Counted from the first letter of the stretch, positions 11,151-22,616 are shown. The stretch: DNA of 64,000 nucleotides from Apium graveolens (GCF_009905375.1 NC_133653.1:89455004-89519003), one strand, 5' to 3'. Notes: generated from the sequence alone by a model not told the origin. Numbers and translations are program-made.

Positions 11151-12809
11151 TGAAAGAGATACGTCCTAAGTCCAATCATGTATGAAGATTTAGGAATAAT
11201 TTTTATGTAATCTGTTTTGATTTCATTGATATTAATAAAAGACTTGTTTTGTTTTTATTGCGGGCTCTATCTATTTAAGTGTTTAAATAAGATATACCAC
11301 AGTTTAGAGTAAAGCTTTTTATGGATTGTGATGAGATCATAATAATGAGACCTAAAAGATGATAATTCTAAACTTAAAAAGTTCCTGGTCGTAGGATTAC
11401 TAACTGGTAATTAATAATCCGCAAAGATCGGTATATACTATGCTTACTTCATTATGAAGGATGTCTGTTCTCATAGACATTTGTGTGGTGACACTATAGC
11501 TAGTATGTAGTGCTTATTATAGAATAAGTTCACTGAAGATGACTCACACAGCTGAACAACTGATGGAGTTCACTCACGTGTCAGCAGTTGTTCACATAGT
11601 GATAGTTGTACAAGTATCCTTAGATTTGAGGTCATCATAGTCATCTTGTGTACACTGAACTATGCTTTGGTTTAGTTCTTAGTCTCCAGGGACAATTATA
11701 AGGGCTCTACTGGGTATAGGAATTTGTACATGAAGATAGTGTATGATCAATAAAGGATCTACCCCTTCCAGTGAAGGAAGAGAGTGTTCAATGCTGATCC
11801 ACTTATGCTAGTTCAGGAATCTCAGGCCAGAGTGAATGAAATTAGAAAGGAGTTTCTAATTTACATTAAATAGAACTAAGCATAGTGAATGGGATAGCAA
11901 GTGATTAAATAAGATAGGCTTGACACAAGATCCATGCCTTGTATTTAATCGTGACATTGCAGGGTAGAAGGAATTAATTGTACGGTAACTACTCACTGAA
12001 TAGGTTCTTGGTATTCTAAGCAGTGAATTCGTATTATCCGGATAGTCGCGATATGCTGAGAAGTATCCCTCACGATGTAGAATAAATATGATTAATTAAT
12101 TAATCATATTTAATAAATTAGAGAATTTATATAAATAATGATAAAATAACTTTATTATTATTTATTTCTACTACCGGCTTAATATTGAACCTACAGGGTC
12201 ACACCATAAAAGAGAATGATTTAATGGTGGAGGAATTAATTAATAATGGTTGATAATTATTTATTTATGAAATAAATAATTAATTGGCAAATTTAATAAT
12301 TGATTAAATGAGATTTAATTGATTATAAATTAATTAAGAAAAGTTCTTAATATTATTAATTAAGAATTTAATTTTTGGAAATTAAATCAAGAGAGAGAAT
12401 TATTTCTAAAGTGTTTAGAAAAAGAATTAAAAATTAAAAGGTGTTTTAATTATTAGTGAGAATAATAAAGGGTTAATAATAATAATATTTTATGAGAAAT
12501 TTTTAGCTGAAAATTTTGCCTATAAATATACCATTATAAACCCTATTTTTGCCTAAACCCAAAATATTTACAAAAACCCTAATTCTCTCCACCTCTTCCT
12601 CCTTCATTACATCGTTTTCTTGGTGGATACCGGTGGAGTGCTTTACACTTGAGGAGCAGCTGCTAAGGATCTCCGCTCGTTGTTTTGGATCGTTTTTAAA
12701 GGTTAGAAATCGATCCCATATGTTTTAATCACGATTTATATGCTCTTATTTGGATTTTAAATGTGTAAAATTGTTTTACCATGCTTCCGTGATGATTAAA
12801 ATCCAACAG
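11151..12809 (+). repeat. 3' LTR of A2 (1659 bp)
   Basis: It begins TGAAAGAGATACGTCC after the polypurine tract AAGTGGGAGAT and ends AAATCCAACA. It aligns along its length with the A1 and A3 LTRs but is clearly more diverged, including the terminal part (ATGATTAAAATCCAACA instead of CTCATCCGTAAATTCC). A2 is therefore an older insertion or a different subfamily. Confidence 0.87.
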
Positions 12810-14249
12810 ATACATGGGTTATTGGCTCTTGTGCAAGTGGGAGATTGTTAGTGTTTGTGCCCTAGAGACAACACTATGATGTTTTAGTTTAAGACATTAG
12901 GATTATTAATGTTAATGTTCTATCGATTATTCCCTTTATAATTTATTAATTCTTAATTTACTGCGATATAAATGTTAGATTAATAAATGTCCTTGGAATA
13001 TGATATGCAATTCTATATCTCTAAGTACGTGACTTAGAAATGAGATTATGAGAATAGTATCAATATTCCTAAAGGTCCCTAGTCGAGTATTATTATTAAG
13101 GGACAATAATAATGCATTAATATACATTGTAATGGTCCTTAGACCTGAAGTCATTATATTTCTATACGAGAATTAATATACATTGATTCCATTAAAAGTT
13201 ATCCTTGACCGGGTAATGATAAAAGTGGACATTGGGTATATTATGAATCATATGAGAAATATGAATGATCTAGATGAGATTTAACCCTCCTATTTTAGGA
13301 GTGATATTATTGGCCTCTTGTGTGAGCTGACTATGAAATGCATGGCCACGCTCAAATGTTGATTTGATATGATAATCTACTCATTGATCAAGGAAACCAG
13401 GATTAAACTATGATGAGGATGATACATTGCATGCCTCTAGTTTAATCTATAATATTTGGTTAAAGGGATTATATTACATTGTACATTATTCACGAAAGGT
13501 TTAATCAATCACCGATTTAATTAATATTACTTGGGTAGCAATGATGTATTACTAGATGTCGCTCATTGTTTACGATTTTAAATTAGATTTAAAATTCGTT
13601 TCCAACGTAATAATAACCTATAGGGTCACACACAAAGAATAATTGAAGGATTATTTAATTTAAATTGGATTTAAATTAAATTAAAGTAATTTGAATTATT
13701 TATAATATTAATTAAGTTTGACTTAATTAATTAGATAAATAATAATATTCGAATTTGCTAATATTAATTATGAAATTTATTTGTTAAATAATTAAGTGAG
13801 ACTTAATTATAATACAAATAGGAGTTTCGAATTAATAATAACTCCTAATTAGTTAAGAGTTATAATTTGTTTTTCTACTCTCTATATTATATCCCTTGTG
13901 TGGTTGATTTTTTGGGAGAAGCAAGACTTTTACTAAAACCCTAACCACCAAGGGAGAAGAGGGAGAGAGCAAGAAGAAACGAGTTTGTGCTAGTACACAT
14001 TTAGTCTTTGTGTTCAAGCATTCGTGTGGATACCAATAGAGCGTAGATCGCGAGAGCGGGATGCGTGGTGATTGAACAAGCTTTGGATCTCCATTACTCA
14101 ACCAATTTGTAAAGCTTCTTAAGATTAATAATCTGATCTACGAATTAAATATCTGTTTTTCGCATAGATCCTGCGGTGGGTTTCGAAAATTCTGATTTTC
14201 ACGTTTTTAATTACTGTTTTCGTTGTGTTTATGTACTCGAAACCCTTCA
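12810..14249 (+). mobile_element. 3' tail and LTR of another copia element (F)
   Basis: Immediately after the A2 LTR come 36 bases ending in CAAGTGGGAGAT, a copia polypurine tract. An LTR-like sequence follows, starting TGTTAGTGTTTGTGCCC at 12846 and probably ending CGAAACCCTTCA at 14249. It does not match the family A LTRs. Only this one LTR is in the window, so its right end is inferred from the terminal CA. The arrangement fits A2 having inserted just upstream of the F 3' LTR. Confidence 0.65.
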
Positions 14250-15160
14250 GCAGCTGTTGTCGATAAGTTTAAACTCTTCTTCGATAATACATCAATCATT
14301 TTATAATTTTATATTTATTATGTATTGATTCATAAACATGACTTTATAATTATTTTTTGATTTATTGTGTAAGATTAACTTTATTTGACTTGAAGAGAAT
14401 GTTTAGAAGAGTATAAGACTTATTGTGCATGACTAACTTTGTTTGACTTGAAGAGAAAGTTTAGAAAAATATAAGGTAATTGATAATTTTTTTTTAACTT
14501 AATAGAAAGTTTATAAGAATATAAGACAATTGTAATTTCAAATAAAATTAACTTTTTTTAATTTGAGGAGGAGTAGTTTTTAATCATTTTTAATTAAAAA
14601 ATGAGAAAATTCGAAATATAGAATGAGGAGATCTTGGTACAAAAACGCGCTCGTCTTCTACTTTATATAAGTATTTTGATTTTTTTAACTAAAAGTTAAT
14701 AATAACTTAAGCTATAATACTTGAGTGTTGCGGTTGCGGTCGGAAGTAATTATTTTTCGAGTCAGTTGCATTTTGATAGCGACGATTTACACCGAGTTTC
14801 AAAAATGATGGCTATAATTTCAAATTTGTAAATCAGTGGTAAAACTTCTTCATAATTTCAAAAAAATGGCCATACTTTAAATTTTACAGATCGATGGCTA
14901 GAGTTTATAATGAGTTTCCAAAAATAATTATATCTTAATAATTTATATTTTAAAAAAAAGTCAGTAATATACGTGAAAATAGTTAAAAAATTTAAAAACA
15001 TATATCGATGAAACATAATTATTTGTCAAAAGTAAAATAGTATCAGTTCGAATTGAATGCAAGTTTGAGATAACTCTAAGATTATGATTTAAATCTAGCA
15101 ATTCGAACCTAATAAATAAGAACTCAAAATTTACTAGTGAGCTCTAGGTGGAACAATCAT
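14250..15160. other. AT-rich intergenic DNA with short tandem duplications
   Basis: No gene is visible. A 58-bp unit (TTTGACTTGAAGAGAA core) is repeated at 14363 and 14421, with a decayed third copy to about 14525. A second loose repeat of GATGGCTA- and GTTTCAAAAA-type phrases lies at 14780-14930. Confidence 0.6.
14363..14525. repeat. 58-bp tandem repeat, 2 clear copies plus a decayed third
   Basis: Units start at 14363 (TATTGTGTAAGATTAAC) and 14421 (TATTGTGCATGACTAAC). Both contain TTTGACTTGAAGAGAA followed by GTTTAGAA. A third copy from about 14478 retains only part of the unit. Confidence 0.7.
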
Positions 15161-15163
15161 TTA

Positions 15164-15528
15164 GGGTGTGTTTGGTATTGCTGTTGCAGACAGCAACAGC
15201 AGCTTTTCGCCGAAAAGCAGTTAAAAAACTGTTTGGTAAAATTTAAAAGTTGCTTTTCTGAAAAGTGATTTTGGCTTAAAAGCTGATGTTGGAGAAAGCA
15301 AGTCCCCCATGCTTTTAGAAAAAGCTGATTTTCAGCTCTTGCGGGAAGCAGATGCTGATTTCACCATCAAACCTTACCAAAAGCATCATTATTTTTAATT
15401 TTTTGCATCAAAACATATACGAATCAAAAAAATTACCAAACAGTCATCTGATTTTTACAACAGCACTTTTTCCAGCAGCACTTTTTCTAACAGCACAGCA
15501 ATTTTTAACAGCAATCCCAAACAGAGCC
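15164..15528. mobile_element. Tourist-like (PIF/Harbinger) MITE, 365 bp
   Basis: Terminal inverted repeats GGGTGTGTTTGGTATTGCTG (left) and the complement of CAGCAATCCCAAACAGAGCC (right) match at most positions. The element is flanked by the trinucleotide TTA on both sides (15161-15163 and 15529-15531), the target duplication typical of PIF/Harbinger. The interior is rich in AGCAGCTTTT- and AAAAGCTG-type phrases and has no coding potential. The family assignment rests on the TIR style and the 3-bp TTA. Confidence 0.82.
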
Positions 15529-15531
15529 TTA

Positions 15532-16966
15532 AACTCGATAACGAATATTACCTTATACTAACTTAAATCTCGTGCGATGCACGGTTCCGGTTAATATTTA
15601 AATTTTTTATTTATTCTGTCATATTATAATTTTAAAATTATTTATATAAATATAATAATAATAATAATAATAATTATAATAATAATAAATTTATAAAAAA
15701 TAGTAGGATAACATGCAGTCGTAATTTAGCAGGATAAGTATATCTAGTAATCTAACAATTTAGTAGTTTAGCGGGTATATAACACTAATTTTTTTTATTT
15801 TTGTTAATAATAGGATAAGTTGTGATTATAGTTTAGTAGGATAAGTATGAGTAGTTGTTTAATAATTTAGTAGTTTAGCGGATATATAACATTATTTATT
15901 TATTTTTATAATAACCAAAATTAGGTAATAACCGTTTAACCAAATTATACCCAATTCCGGTTATTATAGTATACTAACCTGTAACTCGTGCGATGCACAG
16001 ACTGATTATAATATTTGTAATTTTATTATTTTGTTATTTTGTAAAACCTAATTATAAAAATAATGGTTATTTATTATTGAAATTAATAAAATTAAAATAT
16101 TTACGTATTATTTTTTATGTATTATATATTATTGAAGGATTCAAAATTTTAAAAAGTCTTTTCTTCTTCTGCAATCTATATGGCGGGTGTAGAGCCTATA
16201 CGAAAGTGGAAGTCTTAAATATAAGTGTATATGGATAATTTGTTATTGTTTTTTAATTTTTCCTTGATTTAATAAATATTTTATTATATTATAATTCGAA
16301 TTAATAAAATTAATTTTGGAAGTGTTTGATTTCCTATCAAAAAAGAACTTGAGTGCTCTTAAATATCAAACTGGATTATAATTCATAGAGTTTGTAGTTA
16401 TATGAGATACATGATTTATTTATTTTGATGAAATAATATTTGTTTAAACTTTTTTTGGAAGGTATTAACATATTTTTTAGGAAGGTGGTAATTAACCGAC
16501 CAAAGGAAACTATCGACCAAAGCAAACTATGTTTCGCTTATAATAGTATAGTATAGATAGATATAAGTATAGTATAGATGCATGGTTTTTGAGTACAAGG
16601 CTAACTCATAAGTTTGGATGTCAGGCGGAACGACGGTAACTTTGTAATTTCAAGCCTCGGGATTTACTATCTCCTCCCACTCATATTTTTACATAATTTT
16701 TGTTCATGCACGTATTTTAAGTCTATTATTAAATATAATTTTATAATTTATTTTTTAAATTTTCTTTTTCTGTGTAAAATTTTAAACATTATATTTTAAT
16801 TTAAAAAAACAAATATTTAGAAAATTATATTTTATAACAGTCTTAACATGCGTGTCAATCCCCATTCCCCGGTATAAAGAACCCGGAGAGTGGAGTACAA
16901 TTTATAAGTAGTAATTGTTTGGTGCCTCAAGAAACACGCATGTAAAGCTCGTAATTTATGCCTTAG
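15532..16966. other. AT-rich intergenic DNA with a repeated GTGCGATGCAC hairpin
   Basis: No gene is supported. The palindromic phrase CGTGCGATGCAC occurs at 15571 and 15987 after a similar ACTAAC...CTCGTG context. The DNA between the two contains a loose duplication of a phrase ending TTTAGTAGTTTAGCGG (about 15760 and 15865). Such hairpins are common at ends of plant Helitrons and other repeats, but no complete terminus could be defined. A short TATAGTATAGATAG microsatellite-like stretch lies at 16540-16580. Confidence 0.5.
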
Positions 16967-17399
16967 AGCATCTCTAATAGTTGACACCCTTGAAGGGGGC
17001 ACATAATCAAAAATATTATTTTTAATGTTCTATCTCTTTCATATTAATTTTGGCATTTTTTCACAAAACACTCCAATGGTTGGCAGCCTAGATGCCAACT
17101 TCACAACCTTAACAAAATAAATGTAAAATATGCTACCAACCTCACAAACTTAACAAAATAAATATAAAATATAAATATATAAAAAATATAATTATTTGTT
17201 CATTATTGGGACCGCAAAGGGGACCTTAAAGAAAGTTGATATCCTAATTTATGGGATGTCAATTTTGACATTCCAAATTGGCAACTCATACCAACTCACT
17301 CCACCCGAATAGCATCTCAATACTCCAATGAAGTCAAGCCACATTATACCACGTAGCGTTGGCACCCCTTTAGTCTTGACACTCATAATTGAAGTTGCT
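16967..17399. mobile_element. Candidate MITE with imperfect inverted ends
   Basis: The left end AGCATCTCTAATAGTTGACA and the reverse complement of the right end (AGCAACTTCAATTATGAGTG) resemble each other over about 20 bases. Each end is followed inward by a GGGG- and CACC-bearing segment. The interior is AT-rich and non-coding. AGCATCTCTAATAG-type ends are common in plant MITEs. No clean target duplication was found, so the limits are approximate. Confidence 0.45.
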
Positions 17400-17521
17400 T
17401 TTACATGCATACAAAACCAAATTTAGCTTAACATTAGAGCCGGCCAAACGAGCGGTTTGGCTCGGCCCGATCGGAACTCGGCTCGCCTAAAATTCGTGTT
17501 AAGTTAACATACAACAAATAG

Positions 17522-17740
17522 TACTCCCTACGTCCCAATAGATTTTCGTCTCAATAAATTGTTAACATTTGAAATAGATGATTTGACATGTATTTTAAAA
17601 CTCTTATCCAGGGTAGTTGTATAATTTATTTTGAAATTTTTTTTGAATTAAAATTTAAACATTTAAAATTTATTCATAAGAAAAAAAATTAAAAAAATAA
17701 TTTATGTAACTATCCTAGTTCCGAAGGCTTAAAATGGGTG
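17522..17740. mobile_element. Truncated Stowaway-like (Tc1/mariner) MITE end
   Basis: TACTCCCTACGTCCCAATAG at 17522 resembles the plant Stowaway terminus CTCCCTCCGTCCC preceded by a TA target site. No matching inverted end (GGGACGGAGGGAG type) is visible in the next 300 bases, so only one end seems preserved. The right limit is arbitrary. Confidence 0.45.
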
Positions 17741-18084
17741 TCGAACACTTAGAGTTAGGTCCCGGGAAAAAATATATATATAACATGTGGAATGCTTGTA
17801 ATTTATGCCTTACCTGCATAACAAACCAAATTTAACTTAATCTACAATAGAAAATACAACATTGCAATTATACAACATATATTCTTCCAAGCAGTCGGGT
17901 GTTTAGGTGGCACAAATGTTAAATAAACAGATTTTCTTAGATACCGAGTGGTTTGCAGTGTATTTAGGTGGGTTTTTATTTTTTGATCCTCTTAAATTCT
18001 AAAAGCCATATTTTGAATTTCAAGCTCACAAATTTTGGTTTTGTTCTGACCAAAATTTAGTTATTAAATTTTAAGTTTGTTAGC

Positions 18085-18196
18085 TCATCACGGGGAGATT
18101 CAGACTGCGGTGAGGCTTGTACTTCCTAGTGAATTGGCTAAGCATGATGTTTCCGAGGCGACTAAGGCGGTTACTAAGTTTCCTACTATCTCTTAA
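18085..18196 (+). pseudogene. Histone H2B C-terminal fragment
   Basis: From 18095 the frame reads [20 protein letters not shown] and on through EATKAVTKF to a TAA at 18194-18196. This matches the H2B C-terminal helix ([20 protein letters not shown]...GTKAVTKF) apart from a few substitutions. Just upstream, TCATCACGG (18085-18093) would encode the SSR that precedes this helix, but an extra G at 18094 breaks the frame. No earlier H2B sequence (histone fold helices 1-2, N-terminal tail) is recognisable upstream, so about two thirds of the gene is missing. It cannot make a histone. It lies about 4 kb from the H4 gene and about 10 bp from the end of a Mutator-like element. Confidence 0.82.
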
Positions 18197-18206
18197 GTTG
18201 TTCTTC

Positions 18207-18325
18207 AAGAATCCGTTCATGTTTTGTCCATGTTATAAGTTGGTTTTCTACTTCTATCCACATTTTCATTCACTTTCTAAAACTACACACATTTTAACCT
18301 TCTCTCTTCTCTCTCTTCTCTCTCT
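18207..18325. repeat. Left terminal inverted repeat of the MULE
   Basis: It is inverted relative to 19875-19996. The shared core is TGTTATAAGTTGGTTTTCTA followed by CTTCTA and CATTCACTTTCTAAAA. A CT-rich microsatellite (TTCTCTCTCTTCTCTC) lies at its inner end. Confidence 0.75.
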
Positions 18326-18777
18326 CCTGTCTTTTGTGCACAGCCCTCATTTCCTTTCTTCATTTTAATTTCTATTCATTTTCTTTTATTATAAATTCTT
18401 TTTCTTATTTAATGCATTTTCAACTAAATTCAAAATATACTAAAATGAATAGATAATTTTGATTTTATTTATTCATTTAAATATTTTTAAATTAGTTAAA
18501 TGAATTTTAAATATATTTAATTAACATAAAAAGCACTACATAAACAATAAAATAAAGTACATTATACTAAAAATAAAATTTGACTCTGAATGTTGTTTAC
18601 TTTCAGATGTAACTAACATGATAGTTGTCATGGCTACAATTTGACTCTGAATATTGTTTACTTTCAGATTTGGACTCTCTGTAACCTAACCTGATTGACA
18701 CAAGTTTAGTATTATAATTAGTAATATAACATAACATAAACACTACTATGTAAAATAAATTAATTACTTCACTTACT

Positions 18778-19342
18778 TGTTGTTTTATTGCATTTGCAAT
18801 CATCGTGGATGTGAGTTTCTTATGATCTCGTTGGATTGTCCTCAAAGAACAATTATGTTCAGCAAGTAATTTTGTGGTTACAAATAAACCAGATCGCTTT
18901 GATTTCATAACACGAATTCTCCATGGACAATCTTCCACGACACATGTTGCCTCGTATCGTGTTGTATCACTTTTTTATAACACGATAATTTCGAGAATAT
19001 TTTATATGATTTTCTTTTATAGCACTAATTGCGATTTGCTTATCTGGAAAACACTGACCTTCAAATAATTTATCGTCAAGTGAGTTAACATTTGAACAAT
19101 TACCTCCATCAATCTCTTATGTGGTAAACCAGGCGGCAGTTGGAATATGTTCACCATCATTGTCGGTGCTATGATCTGAATCATCTTTCTCGTCATCATC
19201 TTTTTCATCATCATCAGATTCATCCATCAGATTCATCCGCTTCTGACTCATAATGATGATCTTCTTCATCATCCTCCATATTACTCAAGTTAAATATAGC
19301 ATTTGATCTTGCCATTTCATTTAGAAGAGATAAATTATCCAT
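18778..19342 (-). pseudogene. MULE transposase (MURA-type) N-terminal fragment
   Basis: From an ATG at 19342 the minus strand gives a start (MDNLSLLNEMARSNAIFNL), an acidic Asp/Glu-rich stretch with frameshifts (19140-19260), a segment FPDKQIAISAIKENHIKYSR, and then CPWRIRVMKSKRSGLFVTTK with AEHNCSLRTIQ. This C-x-CPWRIR...H-x-C layout is that of the plant MuDR DNA-binding zinc domain at the transposase N-terminus. Several stops and frame changes lie between these pieces. A GTAAGT splice-donor-like sequence follows at about 18774-18779. No DDE catalytic domain or SWIM domain is present. Confidence 0.68.
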
Positions 19343-19499
19343 TTGATACAAATAATATAATTAGTATTGATTTAGTACATGAAATTCATAAAGAAAAACG
19401 AAAAAGCTTACCTTGTAACTTTGTTTGATTTCACAATTCTGGTGGAAGTTATATATAGACTAACTTAATACCGTGGAGTGATAGTTTGAATTGAAAAGA

Positions 19500-19671
19500 C
19501 ACTAAAAAATTGAAAATGACAATTCACTAAAAAGGTGAAAGTAATAATTCACTGAAAAGTTGGACTTGACAAATCACTGAAAAAATTTATTTTACAAAAC
19601 ACTGCAGAATTAGATTTGACAAGTCACTGCAACTTTATCAACAATAATGTGCAACTTTATCAACAATAATG
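19500..19671. repeat. Degenerate short tandem repeats beside the MULE transposase
   Basis: Four or five loose ~35-bp units share TTGACAAATCACTGAAAA-type phrases (19500-19630). They are followed by a 22-bp direct repeat (GCAACTTTATCAACAATAAT core) at about 19628 and 19650. Confidence 0.6.
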
Positions 19672-19874
19672 AGAATTCAATTTTTAAAATGATTGCATAT
19701 GATTTTTAAAATGATTTTAATATTCATATAATACATTTATATTTTTTAATTTTTTAGTTTAAAATCCAATTAGGTTCGATGATATATTTAATTAATTATT
19801 TAAATGAATTAAATAATTTAATTTATAAATAAATTAGATACATAAAAAGAGATGGCACAAAAAAAACATGGGTT

Positions 19875-19996
19875 AGCCAGGTAGAAGAGAGAGAAGAGAA
19901 AATGAAAAAAGGTAGGTAATTTTAGAAAGTGAATGAAAAGGTGGGTAGAAGTAGAAAACCAACTTATAACATGGGCAAAACAGGAACGTATTCTCC
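19875..19996. repeat. Right terminal inverted repeat of the MULE
   Basis: Reverse complement counterpart of 18207-18325, with the same order of blocks. Similarity fades inward of the GA-rich tract at about 19880. Confidence 0.75.
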
Positions 19997-22150
19997 AATC
20001 CAATGTGTAGAGGATGAGCGGACAGTGTTTGATTAAATATTCAAGATGGTAGGATTAGGTCCTTGTTATCTGCTTTCCATGTGGTGTAACAAATTAATAC
20101 TCATAAATCTAATTAGGAATTTCCTTATTTGTATTGTTTTACAGAGTTTATATTATCCTTCTTTGATATTTAATTGAATTACTTTACAGATGTTTTTCAC
20201 TTTCCATGACTTGCCTGCATCACACTTTTGCATCGCGTCCTAAAGCTATCAGATTGTTGCCTGAAAATTATTTGAAATCTGGCTATCATTGTCTTTGTTT
20301 GCTTTGATTTGTTTTTATGATATGTAAGTTATGAAGCTTAAGTGTTGTTCTATGGACTTAATCTCGATTATGTTAATACAATCACAGCAAATTAATAAAT
20401 TATTTGAAATTGATTGACATTTATGAGTAGAATTGAACAGTATAACTGAAGTGAACTCCTTAGTTCTTATAGTTGGTGTCTTTTAGTGAAGTTGCTGAGC
20501 ACAACTTAGAGAAAGATTTGCTGAACAGTACAAACTAGCAGAGAGGATAGCAAACACTATGGAACAAGATTTGCTAATCAGTTGATCGCTATTCTTTTCC
20601 TTTGGTACTACATGAACATGATGTTCATATGAAAATCATGCTCATATGCTTTATCAAACATGATGTTCATACGAACATGATGTCTTTTACTGAAAGCCGT
20701 ATATCGGCCAAGCTACAAAAGAAAGGTTTATATTGTCCATGCCAAGTTCATATTAGGAAATGATACAGATATACAGAAGATCAAGTATGCGGAGCTGCCA
20801 TCAAGTGATCATTGCATCATGCATCTTCTACATAAACTAGGAGACCAAGCAATATGGTAACGTATATGCTCCTGTTATGTAATTTTTCCAAATATAATTT
20901 CAACAGCCGCTGCTGTGCAAGAGAAACGTTTGCTGCTTGTGTCAGAGAATTTCTCACATGGCTATGTATATATCTCTTGTTATATTTTTATTTTTCTACT
21001 TTAGATTGAAGTTGTTAACTGTAATCAAGTTGCTTACCGTCTGTTTATCTGTTAAATATATTAAAAAATATTGAAAAAATTTGGAGTCCTTGCATAAGTC
21101 TGTTTATCAACTGATAGCCAGAATAAGGCCAATTAGCTGGTTTGGATATTGCTAAAAGTTTCTAAAGTTTTTTTTTTGGACTTGTAGGTTCTTGTTAATT
21201 GAAGTTTTTGCTTGTTCCAACTTCTAACTGGGAATCATTTTAGTCATTTAAGCTATATACTATTTCGGGTAATGCTGTCTCACTTGTTGAATTTGCACAT
21301 AATCTTGATCTGTCTAACTGTCTTTAACCGTCAAATTTCTTGAAACTTGCTTTAAGACTTCCAAACTGGAAGTTCCAGTGTCTCGTATAAAGTAATATTT
21401 TTGTAGCTATAATAGACAAGATTAACAATGTGGAAATTGAGGCAAATGGTGTGAATTGTAATTTGAAGCAGCCTCTATAATTTGGCTAGCTCCCGTCTTC
21501 TGCTTATCAGTCATTGGGTTTAGCAAATTGGTTATATCTTGCTGCATTTGAAGAAAAAAATCATTACCATTGTAAGGCAATATTTCAAGGTTTGTTTGCA
21601 AATGGGAAGGTCCAACTTTTGGATAGGGGAGATGTTGAGTGGTGCCAGAGACTAATCTATGAGTGCACCTTTATGTTACCTTTTGTTCGCTAGAGTCTAC
21701 ATTAAGTTACTTGGTAATGGCAACATAGCTACTGGTAATTGATAGAGATGGAAGAGGAGAATGCTCCGGGATGAATAAAATTACAGTAACAATTTAAAGT
21801 GGTAAAAATGGGCAGTACAGAAAGAAGTGGATAAAGAAGTAAAGAGGTCGCAAGGCCAAGTATGAGAAGATGATTGATGCTGGATTTACAGGGGTGCTTT
21901 GAAGTTCTATGAGCTGAATATATAATGTTCTTTATTAATTACTGAATATATAGATCCATCTAGCACACAGTCACACAGATTCATGTAAATAGTCCCCCCG
22001 GGTTTACACATTGTACCAAACCACAAATTACAAAACATTTAAAACTCGATAACATGAAAAATCATGATTCATATAAATAGAATGATCTTAATTGATAACA
22101 GCATAAAACATTAACGAAAAGCATTAAGATCTACAAACCACTACTAACAG
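19997..22150. other. Intergenic DNA, possible unassigned exon remnants
   Basis: No gene could be identified. The base composition is less AT-rich than the flanks and three short open stretches look exon-like. These are about 20525-20585 (plus; RFAEQYKLAERIANTMEQ then a stop), about 20705-20860 (plus; contains KVYIVHAKF and ILGNDTDIQKIKYAEL, ending in TAA... after QAIW), and about 21840-21900 (plus; RGRKAKYEKMIDAGFTG then TGA). I do not recognise them, and they could be chance. Two imperfect palindromes built on GAACATGATGTTCAT lie at 20612-20628 and 20659-20682. Confidence 0.3.
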
Positions 22151-22174
22151 TTACAACATAACCTAACATGAGAA

Positions 22175-22566
<392 letters not shown>

Positions 22567-22616
22567 ATTGAGATTTGGGGGTTTTCAAACAGGTTCGAGC
22601 GGGGTGTGTTTATGAT

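Larger units (their letters stand above)
7702..12809 (+). mobile_element. Ty1/copia family A copy 2 (A2), 5' end missing
   Basis: The plus-strand sequence from 7702 matches the A1 leader from about 4346 downward, continues through gag-pol (7892-11136) and a polypurine tract, and ends with a full 3' LTR (11151-12809). The 5' LTR, PBS and most of the leader are absent because A1 begins exactly at 7701/7702. The simplest reading is that A1 inserted into the A2 leader, with the rest of A2 to the left of the window. The first bases after A1, GGAAT, would then be the target duplication. Confidence 0.9.
18207..19996 (-). mobile_element. Mutator-like element (MULE) remnant with long inverted repeats
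   Basis: The left segment from about 18208 and the reverse complement of the segment ending about 19996 match closely. Both read CGTTC, TGTTTTG, then CCATGTTATAAGTTGG and TTTTCTACTTCTA, then CATTCACTTTCTAAAA, then a CTCTCTTCTCTCTCTTCT tract. The arms are at least about 110 bp, typical of MULEs. Between them the minus strand encodes a decayed MURA-type transposase N-terminus (18778-19342). The rest of the transposase is absent, so this is a deleted, non-autonomous element. A 9-bp target duplication was not evident. Confidence 0.75.

Noticed and set aside
13853..14101. 82-codon minus-strand frame
   Set aside because: It falls inside the F LTR on the strand opposite its transcription, with no domain.
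17440..17500. GC-rich inverted phrase around CCAAACGAGCGGTTTGGCTC
   Set aside because: It is a short hairpin-like repeat with no second element end or flanking duplication, too little to call as an element.
18117..18368. 83-codon plus-strand frame over the H2B fragment and MULE arm
   Set aside because: It is a wrong-frame reading of the H2B remnant running into CT-rich repeat.
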